Part shown: positions 28,956 to 38,767 of the stretch, piece by piece | How positions within the stretch are numbered: the stretch's first letter is position 1 | Layout of the letters: each line of letters begins with the position of its first letter | Source: Rhizobium sp. SL86 | Lineage (GTDB): Bacteria > Pseudomonadota > Alphaproteobacteria > Rhizobiales > Rhizobiaceae | DNA: 64,000 nucleotides | Assembly (NCBI RefSeq): GCF_026672545.1 | Contig: NZ_JAPPRJ010000001.1 | Location: forward strand, 1,866,001 to 1,930,000 | Direction of reading: 5' to 3' | Program-made: the position numbers and the translations under genes | The notes under the pieces: model-generated | What the model was told of the DNA's origin: nothing | The model's database searches: none | What the model saw: only the letters and a program-made list of their open reading frames with translations

Positions 28956-31952
28956 ATGGCACGGCAAGAAGCCAACGAGCAGTTCCTCATCACCTCCTTC
29001 CTCGACGGCGCCAATGCTGCCTATATCGAGCAGCTTTATGCGCGCTACGAGGAAGATCCGACGTCTGTCGGTCCCGAATGGCAGTCCTTCTTCAAGGCGC
29101 TGGGCGACAATCCGGACGATGTGAAGAAGGCGGCAAGCGGCGCCTCCTGGCAGCGCAAGAACTGGCCGATCCCGGCCAATGGCGAGCTGGTCTCGGCACT
29201 CGACGGCAACTGGCCGGTCGTTGAAAAGGCGATCGAAAAGAAGGTGCAGGCCAAGGCGGAAGCCGCAGCCTCCGCATCCGGCAAGGCTGTTGATCCGGCG
29301 GCCGTGCTGCAGGCGACCCGCGACAGCGTGCGCGCCATCATGATGATCCGCGCTTACCGTATGCGGGGCCACCTGCATGCCAAGCTCGATCCGCTGGGCC
29401 TTGCCGCGCCGGTTGACGACTATAACGAACTGTCGCCGACCGCTTACGGCTTCACCGAAGCCGATTATGACCGCAAGATCTTCATCGACAACGTGCTGGG
29501 TCTCGAATACGCGACGATCCGCGAGATGCTCGACATCCTGCAGCGCACCTATTGCTCGACGCTCGGCGTCGAGTTCATGCACATCTCCAATCCGGAAGAA
29601 AAGGCCTGGATCCAGGAGCGCATCGAAGGCCCCGGCAAGGGCGTCGAATTCACGCCGAACGGCAAGAAGGCGATCCTGCAGAAACTGGTCGAGGCGGAAG
29701 GTTTCGAGCAGTTCATCGACGTCAAGTACAAGGGCACCAAGCGTTTCGGCCTTGATGGCGGCGAAGCGCTGATCCCGGCGCTGGAGCAGATCATCAAGCG
29801 CGGCGGCCAGGAAGGCATGGAAGAAATCGTTCTCGGCATGGCCCATCGTGGCCGCCTGAACGTTCTGTCCCAGGTCATGGGCAAGCCGCACCGCGCGATC
29901 TTCCACGAGTTCAAGGGCGGTTCCTTCAAGCCCGATGAAGTCGAAGGTTCGGGCGACGTGAAGTACCACCTCGGTGCCTCCTCCGACCGCGAATTCGACG
30001 GCAACAAGGTGCACCTGTCGCTGACGGCCAACCCGTCGCACCTGGAAATCGTCAACCCGGTCGTCATGGGCAAGGCCCGCGCCAAGCAGGACATGCTGAC
30101 GAAGAGCTGGGAAGGCGACATCGTTCCCTTGAAGGAACGCGCCAAGGTGCTGCCGCTGCTGCTGCACGGCGATGCCGCGTTCGCCGGCCAGGGCGTGGTT
30201 GCCGAAATCCTCGGCCTGTCCGGTCTGCGCGGTCACCGCGTCGCCGGTACCATGCACTTCATCATCAACAACCAGATCGGTTTCACCACGAACCCGGCCT
30301 TCTCGCGTTCGTCGCCCTATCCGTCCGACGTCGCCAAGATGATCGAGGCGCCGATCTTCCACGTCAACGGCGATGATCCGGAAGCGGTCACCTATGCCGC
30401 GAAGATCGCTACCGAATACCGCATGAAGTTCCACAAGCCGGTGGTTGTGGACATGTTCTGCTACCGCCGCTTCGGCCATAACGAAGGCGACGAGCCGGCG
30501 TTCACGCAGCCGAAGATGTACAAGGTCATCCGCGCCCACAAGACGGTGACCGAGCTTTATGCCGAGCGCCTGATTGCCGAAGGCCTGATCTCCGACGGCG
30601 AGTTCCAGAAGATGAAGGCCGATTGGCGCGCGCATCTGGAGCAGGAATTCGAAGCTGGCCAGAGCTACAAGCCGAACAAGGCAGACTGGCTGGACGGTCA
30701 GTGGTCCGGCCTGCGCTCCGCCGACAATGCGGACGAACAGCGCCGCGGCAAGACTGCCGTGCCGATGAAGAGCCTGAAGGACATCGGCCGCAAGCTGGCG
30801 ACCGTTCCGGACGGCTTCAACGCGCACCGCACGATCAAGCGCTTCATGGAAAACCGCGCTCAGATGATTGAGACGGGCGAGGGCATCGACTGGGCCATGG
30901 CCGAGGCACTGGCCTTCGGTTCGCTGGTCACGGAAGGCCACAAGGTTCGCCTGTCCGGCCAGGATTGCGAACGCGGCACCTTCTCGCAGCGTCATTCGGT
31001 TCTCTACGATCAGGAGTCCGAAGAGCGCTACATCCCGCTCGCCAACCTCGCGCCGAACCAGGCCCGCTACGAAGTCATCAACTCGATGCTCTCGGAAGAG
31101 GCGGTTCTCGGCTTCGAATACGGTTATTCGCTTGCTCGTCCGAATGCGCTGACGCTCTGGGAAGCCCAGTTCGGTGACTTCGCCAACGGCGCACAGGTGG
31201 TGTTCGACCAGTTCATCTCGTCGGGTGAACGCAAGTGGCTGCGCATGTCCGGTCTCGTCTGCCTTCTGCCGCATGGTTATGAAGGCCAGGGTCCGGAACA
31301 TTCGTCGGCTCGTCTGGAGCGTTGGCTGCAGATGTGCGCCGAAGACAACATGCAGGTCGCCAACTGCACGACGCCGGCCAACTACTTCCACATCCTGCGT
31401 CGCCAGATGAAGCGCGATTTCCGCAAGCCGCTGATCCTGATGACGCCGAAGTCACTGCTGCGTCACAAGCGCGCCACCTCGACTCTGGCGGAAATGGCAG
31501 GCGAAAGCTCGTTCCACCGCCTGCTGTGGGATGATGCGGAAGTCATCAAGGACGGCCCGATCAAGCTGCAGAAGGATGCCAAGATCCGTCGCGTCGTGAT
31601 GTGCACCGGCAAGGTCTATTACGATCTGCTGGAAGAGCGCGAAAAGCGCGGCATCGACGACATCTATCTGCTGCGCATCGAACAGCTCTACCCGTTCCCG
31701 GCCAAGGCGCTCATCAACGAGCTGTCCCGTTTCCGCCATGCGGAAATGGTCTGGTGCCAGGAAGAGCCGAAGAACATGGGCGCCTGGGCCTTCATCGACC
31801 CGTACCTGGAATGGGTGCTGGCTCATATCGATGCCAAGTATCAGCGCGTCCGTTACACGGGCCGCCCGGCTGCCGCTTCTCCGGCAACCGGCCTGATGTC
31901 GAAGCATCTGGCACAGCTCGAAGCCTTCCTCGAAGACGCGCTCGGCGGCTGA
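28956..31952 (+). CDS. sucA: 2-oxoglutarate dehydrogenase E1 component
   Basis: A 998-residue thiamine-diphosphate enzyme that decarboxylates 2-oxoglutarate. The N-terminal FLDGANAAYIEQLYARYEEDP is the conserved E1o region. AHRGRLNVL, GDAAFAGQGVV, RRFGHNEGDEPAFTQP (cofactor region) and LPHGYEGQGPEHSSARLER (active-site loop) follow. The ATG at 28956 yields MARQEANEQF, the usual rhizobial start. An AGGAGG lies 26 bases upstream, too far for the best match, so an earlier start at 28884 is not fully excluded. Confidence 0.96.
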   Translation: MARQEANEQFLITSFLDGANAAYIEQLYARYEEDPTSVGPEWQSFFKALGDNPDDVKKAASGASWQRKNWPIPANGELVSALDGNWPVVEKAIEKKVQAKAEAAASASGKAVDPAAVLQATRDSVRAIMMIRAYRMRGHLHAKLDPLGLAAPVDDYNELSPTAYGFTEADYDRKIFIDNVLGLEYATIREMLDILQRTYCSTLGVEFMHISNPEEKAWIQERIEGPGKGVEFTPNGKKAILQKLVEAEGFEQFIDVKYKGTKRFGLDGGEALIPALEQIIKRGGQEGMEEIVLGMAHRGRLNVLSQVMGKPHRAIFHEFKGGSFKPDEVEGSGDVKYHLGASSDREFDGNKVHLSLTANPSHLEIVNPVVMGKARAKQDMLTKSWEGDIVPLKERAKVLPLLLHGDAAFAGQGVVAEILGLSGLRGHRVAGTMHFIINNQIGFTTNPAFSRSSPYPSDVAKMIEAPIFHVNGDDPEAVTYAAKIATEYRMKFHKPVVVDMFCYRRFGHNEGDEPAFTQPKMYKVIRAHKTVTELYAERLIAEGLISDGEFQKMKADWRAHLEQEFEAGQSYKPNKADWLDGQWSGLRSADNADEQRRGKTAVPMKSLKDIGRKLATVPDGFNAHRTIKRFMENRAQMIETGEGIDWAMAEALAFGSLVTEGHKVRLSGQDCERGTFSQRHSVLYDQESEERYIPLANLAPNQARYEVINSMLSEEAVLGFEYGYSLARPNALTLWEAQFGDFANGAQVVFDQFISSGERKWLRMSGLVCLLPHGYEGQGPEHSSARLERWLQMCAEDNMQVANCTTPANYFHILRRQMKRDFRKPLILMTPKSLLRHKRATSTLAEMAGESSFHRLLWDDAEVIKDGPIKLQKDAKIRRVVMCTGKVYYDLLEEREKRGIDDIYLLRIEQLYPFPAKALINELSRFRHAEMVWCQEEPKNMGAWAFIDPYLEWVLAHIDAKYQRVRYTGRPAAASPATGLMSKHLAQLEAFLEDALGG

Positions 31953-32013
31953 TTTCAGCCGCTAGCGCCTTCACTTGCGAAACACGACATCGGATCAAAC
32001 ACGGAAACAGAAC

Positions 32014-33249
32014 ATGGCAACCGAAATTCGCGTCCCTACTCTCGGCGAATCCGTCAGCGAGGCAACCGTCGGCACCTGGTTCAAGAAGGTCGGCGACACG
32101 GTGAACGCCGACGAGCCGATCGTTGAGCTGGAAACCGACAAGGTGACCGTCGAAGTGCCGGCACCGGCCTCCGGCGTGCTGACGGAAATCGTTGCCCAGG
32201 CCGGCGAAACCGTTGGTCTCGGCGCGCTGCTCGGCCAGATCGCCGAAGGCGCTGCAGGCTCCGCAGGCGCATCCGCTCCGGCCGCAACGCCTGCTCCGGC
32301 TGCTGCCCCTGCCGCTCCGGCTCCGGCCGCCGCACCGGCACCCGCTGCAGCTTCGGCCATGCCGGCCGCTCCGGCTGCTGCCAAGCTCGCCGCCGACAAC
32401 AATATCTCGACGGCCGACGTCGATGGTTCCGGCAAGCGTGGCCAGGTGCTGAAGGGTGACGTTCTCGCCGCCATCGCCAAGGGTCCGGTTGCTGCTGCCG
32501 CACCGGCTGCTCCGGCAGCGCCGCGTGCACCGTCCACGACGGAAGATGCCGTACGTGAAGAGCGCGTGAAGATGACGCGCCTGCGCCAGACGATCGCCAA
32601 GCGCCTGAAGGACGCCCAGAACACGGCTGCCATGCTGACCACCTACAACGAGGTGGACATGAAGGCGGTCATGGACCTGCGCAACAAGTACAAGGACGTG
32701 TTCGAGAAGAAGCACGGCGTGAAGCTCGGCTTCATGGGCTTCTTCACCAAGGCCGTCACGCATGCGCTGAAGGAACTGCCGGCCGTCAACGCCGAAATCG
32801 ACGGCACCGACATCATCTACAAGAATTATTGTCACGTCGGCATGGCTGTCGGCACCGACAAGGGTCTCGTTGTTCCGGTCATCCGTGATGCCGACCAGCT
32901 GTCGATCGCTGGCGTCGAGAAGGAACTCGGCCGTCTTGCCAAGGCAGCCCGCGACGGTTCGCTCGGCATGGCCGACATGCAGGGCGGCACCTTCACCATC
33001 ACCAATGGTGGCGTCTACGGTTCGCTGATGTCCTCGCCGATCCTCAACGCGCCGCAGTCCGGCATCCTCGGCATGCACAAGATCCAGGATCGCCCGGTCG
33101 TCGTCGGCGGCCAGATCGTCATACGTCCGATGATGTATCTCGCGCTCTCCTACGATCACCGCATCGTCGACGGCAAGGAAGCCGTCACCTTCCTGGTGCG
33201 CGTCAAGGAAAGCCTGGAAGATCCGGAACGTCTGGTTCTCGATCTCTAA
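32014..33249 (+). CDS. sucB: Dihydrolipoyllysine succinyltransferase (E2 of 2-oxoglutarate dehydrogenase)
   Basis: A 411-residue E2. An N-terminal lipoyl domain carries the lipoylated Lys43 in ETDKVTVEV, followed by a long Ala/Pro linker (about 80-125), the E1/E3-binding domain and the catalytic domain. The catalytic His382 and Asp386 are in SYDHRIVDG. It transfers the succinyl group to CoA in the core of the complex. The ATG at 32014 gives [13 protein letters not shown]. It follows sucA by 61 bases. Confidence 0.98.
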   Translation: MATEIRVPTLGESVSEATVGTWFKKVGDTVNADEPIVELETDKVTVEVPAPASGVLTEIVAQAGETVGLGALLGQIAEGAAGSAGASAPAATPAPAAAPAAPAPAAAPAPAAASAMPAAPAAAKLAADNNISTADVDGSGKRGQVLKGDVLAAIAKGPVAAAAPAAPAAPRAPSTTEDAVREERVKMTRLRQTIAKRLKDAQNTAAMLTTYNEVDMKAVMDLRNKYKDVFEKKHGVKLGFMGFFTKAVTHALKELPAVNAEIDGTDIIYKNYCHVGMAVGTDKGLVVPVIRDADQLSIAGVEKELGRLAKAARDGSLGMADMQGGTFTITNGGVYGSLMSSPILNAPQSGILGMHKIQDRPVVVGGQIVIRPMMYLALSYDHRIVDGKEAVTFLVRVKESLEDPERLVLDL

Positions 33250-33270
33250 TAACCAATACAGGAGGACGAG

Positions 33271-33684
33271 ATGGACCAGGTTACAGCACTCGCCACGCCC
33301 TATCTCGCGTTGCTGGTTCTTTCCGTGGTGCTTCTCGTCCTCCACGTCATGCTGCAGGGCTTTTTGGCCACGCGTGAACTCGGCTCCCAATGGAATGCCG
33401 GGCCGCGCGATGAAGGCCTGAAACCCAAATCGCCGCTTGCCGGCCGCGCCGAACGCGCCTCTTCGAATTTTCGCGAAACCTATCCCGCCTTTGTCGGTCT
33501 GATCCTCGCGCTCGCCTTCTACAGTGATGCGAGCGGCTGGGGCCTGATCGGCGGATGGATCTGGTTCCTCTGCCGGATCGCCTATATTCCCCTTTACCTC
33601 GCCGGCATTCCCTATATCCGCTCGCTGGTCTGGTTGGGGTCGCTTCTTGGCCTCGGCCTCATGATTATCGGCCTGATGGTCTAG
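33271..33684 (+). CDS. MAPEG family membrane protein
   Basis: A 137-residue integral membrane protein with four hydrophobic segments (about 10-32, 70-88, 90-110 and 115-136). Its basic loop holds REL and the conserved glutamate and asparagine-type residues of MAPEG proteins (RAERASSNFRETYPAF). Relatives are eicosanoid- and glutathione-linked enzymes in eukaryotes; the bacterial role is unknown. AGGAGG precedes the ATG. The gene sits 21 bases after sucB within the operon that ends with lpdA. Confidence 0.85.
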   Translation: MDQVTALATPYLALLVLSVVLLVLHVMLQGFLATRELGSQWNAGPRDEGLKPKSPLAGRAERASSNFRETYPAFVGLILALAFYSDASGWGLIGGWIWFLCRIAYIPLYLAGIPYIRSLVWLGSLLGLGLMIIGLMV

Positions 33685-33706
33685 CAGAACGCCAAGGAAT
33701 CATCCG

Positions 33707-34459
33707 ATGAGCGAACACCCCGTCCTACTTGTCACCGGCGCAAGCCGCGGCATCGGCGCCGCATGCGCATTGAAGGCCGCCGAACAGGGCTGGTCCGTGC
33801 TGATCAACTACGCGCAGAACGAGTCGGCTGCCCGTTCGGTCGCCGATGCCATCGCGGCAAAGGGCGGCTCCGCCCGTATCGTGAAGGGCGATACCGGCAC
33901 GGAAGAGGGCATCGCCGCGATCTTCGATGCTGTCGACCGGGAGTTCGGCCGGCTGGACGGTCTCGTCAACAATGCCGGCGTCGTCGACCAGACAGCCCGT
34001 GTCGACGAGATGTCGCGCGAACGCCTCGATCGGATGTTCGCCATCAATGTGATCGGCAAGATCCGCTGTGCCTCGGAAGCTGTTAAACGTATGTCCACCC
34101 GCCACGGCGGCAAGGGCGGCGCGATCGTCAATATCTCGTCCATGGCCGCCGTGCTCGGCAGCGGCGGACAATATGTGGATTATGCGGCCGCCAAGGGTGC
34201 GGTCGATACCTTCACGATCGGGCTGTCGCGCGAAGTCGCGACGGAAGGCATTCGCGTCAATGCGATCCGGCCCGGCATCATCGATACCGATATCCATGCC
34301 TCCGGCGGTTTGCCGGATCGGGCAAAAGATCTGGCACCTTCGGTGCCCATGCAACGCGCCGGCTCGGCGGATGAAGTGGCGGAGGCGGTGCTGTTCCTCC
34401 TGTCGCCACAGGCATCCTACGTGACGGGTGCCATCATGAATGTCAGCGGCGGCAGATAG
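33707..34459 (+). CDS. SDR family NAD(P)-dependent oxidoreductase
   Basis: A 250-residue classical short-chain dehydrogenase. The cofactor motif is [11 protein letters not shown], the structural motif NNAG is in LVNNAGVVD, and the catalytic Ser and YAAAK are in [23 protein letters not shown]. The C-terminal end [12 protein letters not shown] fits the glucose/3-ketoacyl reductase-like group. Substrate is unknown. It lies between the MAPEG gene and lpdA with short gaps (22 and 25 bases), so it is transcribed with them. Confidence 0.9.
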   Translation: MSEHPVLLVTGASRGIGAACALKAAEQGWSVLINYAQNESAARSVADAIAAKGGSARIVKGDTGTEEGIAAIFDAVDREFGRLDGLVNNAGVVDQTARVDEMSRERLDRMFAINVIGKIRCASEAVKRMSTRHGGKGGAIVNISSMAAVLGSGGQYVDYAAAKGAVDTFTIGLSREVATEGIRVNAIRPGIIDTDIHASGGLPDRAKDLAPSVPMQRAGSADEVAEAVLFLLSPQASYVTGAIMNVSGGR

Positions 34460-34484
34460 ACCGCCCAGAACGAAGGACTTATCC

Positions 34485-35891
34485 ATGGCTTATGATCTTG
34501 TTGTAATCGGAACCGGCCCCGGCGGTTATGTCTGCGCCATCAAGGCGGCTCAGCTCGGCATGAAGGTGGCCGTGGTCGAAAAGCGCGCCACCTTCGGCGG
34601 CACCTGCCTGAATGTCGGCTGCATTCCGTCCAAGGCGCTGCTGCACGCCTCCGAAGTCTTCGCGCATGCCAAGCACGGCATGGAAGAACTCGGTGTCGAA
34701 GTCTCCGGCACCACGCTCAACCTCGACAAGATGATGGGCCACAAGGATGCGACCGTGAAGGCCAACGTCGATGGCGTGGCCTTCCTGTTCAAGAAGAACA
34801 AGATCGAAAGCTTCATCGGCACCGGCAAGATCGTTTCCGCCGGCAAGGTTTCCGTCACCGCGGAAGACGGCGCCGTCCAGGAGATCGAAACGAAGAACAT
34901 CGTGATCGCCACCGGTTCGGACGTTGCCGGCATTCCGGGCGTTCCGGTCGAGATCGATGAAAAGGTCATCGTCTCCTCCACCGGCGGCATCGCGCTCGAC
35001 AAGGTGCCGGGCCACATGGTCGTGGTCGGCGGCGGCGTCATCGGCCTCGAACTCGGTTCGGTCTGGATGCGCCTCGGCGCCAAGGTCACCGTCGTCGAAT
35101 ATCTCGACACCATTCTCGGCGGCATGGACGGCGACGTTTCCAAGCAGTTCCAGCGCATCCTGGCCAAGCAGGGTATGGAATTTAATCTGGGTGCCAAGGT
35201 CACCGGCGTCGAGAAGACGGAAACCGGCGCCAAGGTCACCTTCGAGCCGGTCAAGGGCGGTGACGCCCAGACGATCGATGCCGATGTCGTGCTGATTGCC
35301 ACCGGCCGCAAGCCCTTCACCGCCGGTCTCGGCCTGGAAGAGGCAGGTGTCGTGCTCGACAATCGCGGCCGTGTCGAAATCGACGGTCATTATGCCACCA
35401 ACGTGCCGGGCATCTATGCCATCGGCGACGTGGTGAAGGGCCCGATGCTCGCCCACAAGGCGGAAGACGAAGGTGTGGCGCTCGCCGAAATCCTCGCCGG
35501 CCAGCACGGCCATGTGAACTATGATGTCATTCCGGGCGTCGTCTACACCCAGCCGGAAGTCGCCTCCGTCGGCAAGACCGAGGAAGAGCTGAAGGCCGCA
35601 GGCGTCGCCTACAAGGCCGGCAAGTTCCCGTTCACCGCCAATGGCCGCGCCCGCGCCATGCAGGCGACCGACGGTTTCGTCAAGGTTCTCGCCGACAAGG
35701 ACACCGACCGCGTGCTCGGCGTTCACATCATCGGCTTCGGCGCCGGCGAAATGATCCACGAAGCCGCCGTCCTGATGGAATTCGGCGGTTCGTCCGAAGA
35801 TCTCGGCCGTACCTGCCATGCGCACCCGACCATGTCGGAAGCCGTGAAGGAAGCCGCCCTCGCCACCTTCTTCAAGCCGATCCATATGTAA
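34485..35891 (+). CDS. lpdA: Dihydrolipoyl dehydrogenase (E3)
   Basis: A 468-residue flavoprotein that reoxidises the lipoyl groups of the 2-oxoglutarate dehydrogenase complex and passes electrons to NAD. The redox disulfide is C41-C46 in [16 protein letters not shown] and NAD sites are [11 protein letters not shown] and [13 protein letters not shown], and the catalytic His447 is in HAHPTMSE. The ATG at 34485 gives the canonical [14 protein letters not shown]. Last gene of the mdh-suc-lpd operon, followed by a terminator. Confidence 0.97.
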   Translation: MAYDLVVIGTGPGGYVCAIKAAQLGMKVAVVEKRATFGGTCLNVGCIPSKALLHASEVFAHAKHGMEELGVEVSGTTLNLDKMMGHKDATVKANVDGVAFLFKKNKIESFIGTGKIVSAGKVSVTAEDGAVQEIETKNIVIATGSDVAGIPGVPVEIDEKVIVSSTGGIALDKVPGHMVVVGGGVIGLELGSVWMRLGAKVTVVEYLDTILGGMDGDVSKQFQRILAKQGMEFNLGAKVTGVEKTETGAKVTFEPVKGGDAQTIDADVVLIATGRKPFTAGLGLEEAGVVLDNRGRVEIDGHYATNVPGIYAIGDVVKGPMLAHKAEDEGVALAEILAGQHGHVNYDVIPGVVYTQPEVASVGKTEEELKAAGVAYKAGKFPFTANGRARAMQATDGFVKVLADKDTDRVLGVHIIGFGAGEMIHEAAVLMEFGGSSEDLGRTCHAHPTMSEAVKEAALATFFKPIHM

Positions 35892-35945
35892 GGAGCGGCG
35901 CATCCTGATCTTTGTCAGGTTCAGGATGACAAATCGGACAGGTTG

Positions 35946-35979
35946 AACGGTCCCGCTTGCGTGTCAGGCGGGGCCGTTT
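35946..35979 (+). terminator. Intrinsic terminator after lpdA
   Basis: An 11-base-pair stem with one G-T pair, AACGGTCCCGC (35946-35956) / GCGGGGCCGTT (35968-35978), followed by a short T tract. It lies 54 bases after the lpdA stop. Confidence 0.65.
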
Positions 35980-36021
35980 CATCTTCGGGCAAGCAGTCAC
36001 CGGTTTCCCGAGGATCTTCCC

Positions 36022-36528
36022 ATGCAGCCCTTCTCCTTCTCCATTCCCCAGCGCGCCGTCCATTGGCTGATGGCGCTGTTCATTCTCTTCAACCTGCTGT
36101 TTGCCGAAAGCATGGAGCATGTTTTCGATGCGCTTGAAGAGGGCGCCACACCCCCGGCGGACGATGTGTTCGGTGCCAATCTGCACGCCTATGTCGGGAT
36201 TTCAATTCTGGCGCTCGCTATTCTGCGGCTCTGTCTGCGCTTCCTGCAGGGTGTGCCGGAGGCGCCCGCCGCGGAGCCGCCGGCGCTGAAGATCGTGGCC
36301 AAGGTCACGCACGGCCTGCTTTATCTTCTGTTCTTTGCGATGCCGCTATCCGGCATTGCCGCCTATTATGGCGGGGTGGAGGTCGCCGGCTTCGTGCATG
36401 GCGGGCCGATGAAGCTGCTGATGTGGATCTTGCTGCTTTTGCATGTCGCCGGCGCACTCGTCCACCAGTTCTACTGGAAGACGGATGTGCTGGCCCGCAT
36501 GACCCACGGGGTCAGGAAACAGGCGTGA
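36022..36528 (+). CDS. Cytochrome b561 family protein
   Basis: A 168-residue integral membrane protein with four hydrophobic segments. Likely heme ligands are His in IPQRAVHWLMALF, HAYVGISILAL, THGLLYLLFF and LHVAGALVHQFYW, matching the four-helix bacterial b561 (CybB) family. It would move electrons between quinol and an acceptor such as superoxide in the inner membrane. Its last 17 bases overlap the 3' end of the convergent TraB gene. Confidence 0.9.
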   Translation: MQPFSFSIPQRAVHWLMALFILFNLLFAESMEHVFDALEEGATPPADDVFGANLHAYVGISILALAILRLCLRFLQGVPEAPAAEPPALKIVAKVTHGLLYLLFFAMPLSGIAAYYGGVEVAGFVHGGPMKLLMWILLLLHVAGALVHQFYWKTDVLARMTHGVRKQA

Positions 36529-37588
36529 GCGTGTAGCCGGCCTTGCGCAACAGCGCCACCAGGCCCTGGTCTCCGACGAGATGCAGGGCGCCCACCGCGA
36601 TAAAGGCGCCGCCTTGTTCGAGGACCGGCAGCGAACGGTCCGCCATCCGTTGATTGCGGTCCGTCACCACCCGTTCCTCGAACTCGGCATAACCTTCGCC
36701 TTCGGAACTGTCGGGCGCGACGCGTTTCAGCATCGGCATCATCATGCCGATCTCACCCTTGAGATAGAGGTCGGTCATCGTGGCCGTCACGTCATCCATC
36801 CGGTCGCCCAGACGCACCATTTCGATCAGTGACTTGATGTGAAAATCGATGGGAATAGAGGCGATGGCGCCCAGCTGTTCCTGCATCGTCTCCAAGCCCT
36901 TGACGGGTTTGCCTTCGCGCACGGCATCTTCCGCCAGCTTCTTGTCGAGGAAGTCGGCGCCGCCGCTCTTGCGCGCCAGTTCGCAGGCCGGCAGCGCAAT
37001 GAAGCTTGAGAGCATCCAGGGCTGCATGCGCGAGACCGCCGACAGCGGAATCCCGCGTGCCTTCAGCCCGGCCTCCAGTGTCTTCTGATCCTCGGGCGAC
37101 AGGTAATCGGTGATCGACTTGCCGTTCGTCATCATGGTGAGCTGCGGCTGGGCGAGCAGCCGGCCCATGGCCTGTTTCTCGTCGAGGATCTCGTCCGATT
37201 CGACGACCACGACCTTCGAACCCGCCTTGGCCTCTGCCGCGCCCTTCGGCATGGCGAGCACGCGGGGATCGGTCACATGCATCGTGCCGAGCAGATAGGA
37301 GGTCTCAACGCCCGGCTTTTCGATCTTCCAGAAGATGCTCTTGCCGTTCTCAACCTGGTCCGCCTCCGCCTGAAGCGTCGCATAACCTGCGGGATCGTTT
37401 GCCTGCATCTCCGTCAGCAGGTTTTTGCCGTGGCAGGCTTCGTCTGCGGCGCGGGCCGGCTGCAGGCTGCCGATGACCAGCAGGAAGGAGAACAGCAGCA
37501 GAAGATGCAAGGTGGCCAGCGCCCACAGGGCAAGGTCGCCGGGACGGCGCAACAGGGAAGCGGATCGGGAAAAGGCGCGTGTGATCAT
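36512..37588 (-). CDS. TraB/GumN family protein
   Basis: A 358-residue protein with an N-terminal membrane or signal segment (about 20-48, ending PARAAD). The TraB/GumN domain then shows the paired motifs SYLLGTMHVTDPR near the start and GALHLVGDQGLVALLRKAGY at the end. The family is related to Tiki-type metalloproteases and may act on extracytoplasmic proteins; the bacterial function is open. It overlaps the cytochrome gene tail-to-tail by 17 bases. Confidence 0.88.
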   Translation of the reverse strand: MITRAFSRSASLLRRPGDLALWALATLHLLLLFSFLLVIGSLQPARAADEACHGKNLLTEMQANDPAGYATLQAEADQVENGKSIFWKIEKPGVETSYLLGTMHVTDPRVLAMPKGAAEAKAGSKVVVVESDEILDEKQAMGRLLAQPQLTMMTNGKSITDYLSPEDQKTLEAGLKARGIPLSAVSRMQPWMLSSFIALPACELARKSGGADFLDKKLAEDAVREGKPVKGLETMQEQLGAIASIPIDFHIKSLIEMVRLGDRMDDVTATMTDLYLKGEIGMMMPMLKRVAPDSSEGEGYAEFEERVVTDRNQRMADRSLPVLEQGGAFIAVGALHLVGDQGLVALLRKAGYTLTPVS

Positions 37589-37671
37589 GGTATCGTTTTA
37601 TCCGTCGGGCCTCCATGATGGCTTAACAAACATGGTTAATCTGTGGGCCGGCGGTTGCTTCTGTGCCAATC

Positions 37672-38607
37672 TCAGGCGCGGGGATGGGCCCGGTCGTAGA
37701 CGTCGAGAAGTCTGGCCTGGTCCACACCGGTATAGACCTGCGTGGTGGAGAGGCTGGCATGGCCAAGCAGTTCCTGGATCGTGCGCAGGTCGCCGCCGCC
37801 GGCCAGAAGATGCGTGGCAAAGGAGTGGCGCAGCGCATGCGGGGTCGCGCTGTCCGGCAGGCCGAGCGCGCCGCGCAGCTTCTGCATTTCCCGCTGGATG
37901 ATCGAGGGGTTCAGTTTGCCGCCGCGCGCACCACGGAACAGCGGTTCCTCCGGCGCCAGATGATAGGGGCAGAGCGCCTTGTAATGTTCCACCGCCTTCG
38001 GAACGACCGCCAGCAGCGGTACGAGCCGGGTCTTGCCGCCCTTGCCGGTGACGCGCAGCGAGGTTGCCGTGGGCGAAATATCCGCAGCCGTCAGATCCAG
38101 CGCCTCGGAAATACGCAGGCCGCAGCCGTAAAGAAGAGTGAGCACCGCCGCATCGCGGGCAGCAATCCACGGTTCCTCATGCAGTTGGGCCTCCATGCTC
38201 ACCACGTCCAGCGCCTGAATGTCACTCAACGGCTTCGGCAGAGATTTCGGCTGTTTTGGCGCACGGATCGCACCGGCGGCTGCCGCATTGATCAGCCCCT
38301 TGCGCTCCAGATAGCGCAGGAAGGAGCGTAGGCCCGCCAGATGCCGGCCCAGCGAGCGGGCGCCTGCGCCATCACGTCGCCGCTGCGCCAGGAAGGCGCG
38401 CAGATCCGCCGTGCGCAGCGTATGGATGTCCGACAGTTTTGCAGGAGCCCCGAGATGCGCTGTGAGAAAAAGCAGGAACTGGCGTGTGTCCCGTTCATAG
38501 GCTTCCAGCGTATTGCTAGCCAGACGCCGTTCATTTTCAAGGCTTTGCAGCCACTCGCGGCGTTTTTCCATCAGTTCGGGAGAGCCGGGGATGAGGATTT
38601 CGTTCAC
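37672..38607 (-). CDS. xerC: Tyrosine recombinase XerC
   Basis: A 311-residue site-specific recombinase that, with XerD, resolves chromosome dimers at dif. Catalytic residues lie in GCGLRISEALDL (Arg), GKGGKTRLVPL (Lys), HALRHSFATHLL (His, Arg), LLGHASLSTTQVYTGV (His, nucleophile Tyr). The N-terminal SAM-like domain has ERRLASNTLEAYERDTRQF. I chose the GTG at 38607 because the product then begins MNEILIPGSPELMEKRREW, as XerC of rhizobia does; an upstream TTG adds 19 unconserved residues. Confidence 0.93.
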   Translation of the reverse strand: MNEILIPGSPELMEKRREWLQSLENERRLASNTLEAYERDTRQFLLFLTAHLGAPAKLSDIHTLRTADLRAFLAQRRRDGAGARSLGRHLAGLRSFLRYLERKGLINAAAAGAIRAPKQPKSLPKPLSDIQALDVVSMEAQLHEEPWIAARDAAVLTLLYGCGLRISEALDLTAADISPTATSLRVTGKGGKTRLVPLLAVVPKAVEHYKALCPYHLAPEEPLFRGARGGKLNPSIIQREMQKLRGALGLPDSATPHALRHSFATHLLAGGGDLRTIQELLGHASLSTTQVYTGVDQARLLDVYDRAHPRA

Positions 38608-38767
38608 GCTGCGCCCGTTGATTTTGCCTGTCTCTGCTCCACATTGGGATGCGTGCCTTACCAATTCGCTAATATGCCTGCAGTGCGGATTGTGATCATT
38701 CGATCGATTGTCATAGTTCGATCACAGACGGCTGCGAAAACGACGGGATGTGCAGGCGGGAGTTTCC

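Noticed and set aside
28923..31391. An 822-codon minus-strand frame opposite sucA
   Set aside because: Antisense shadow of a clear sucA gene.
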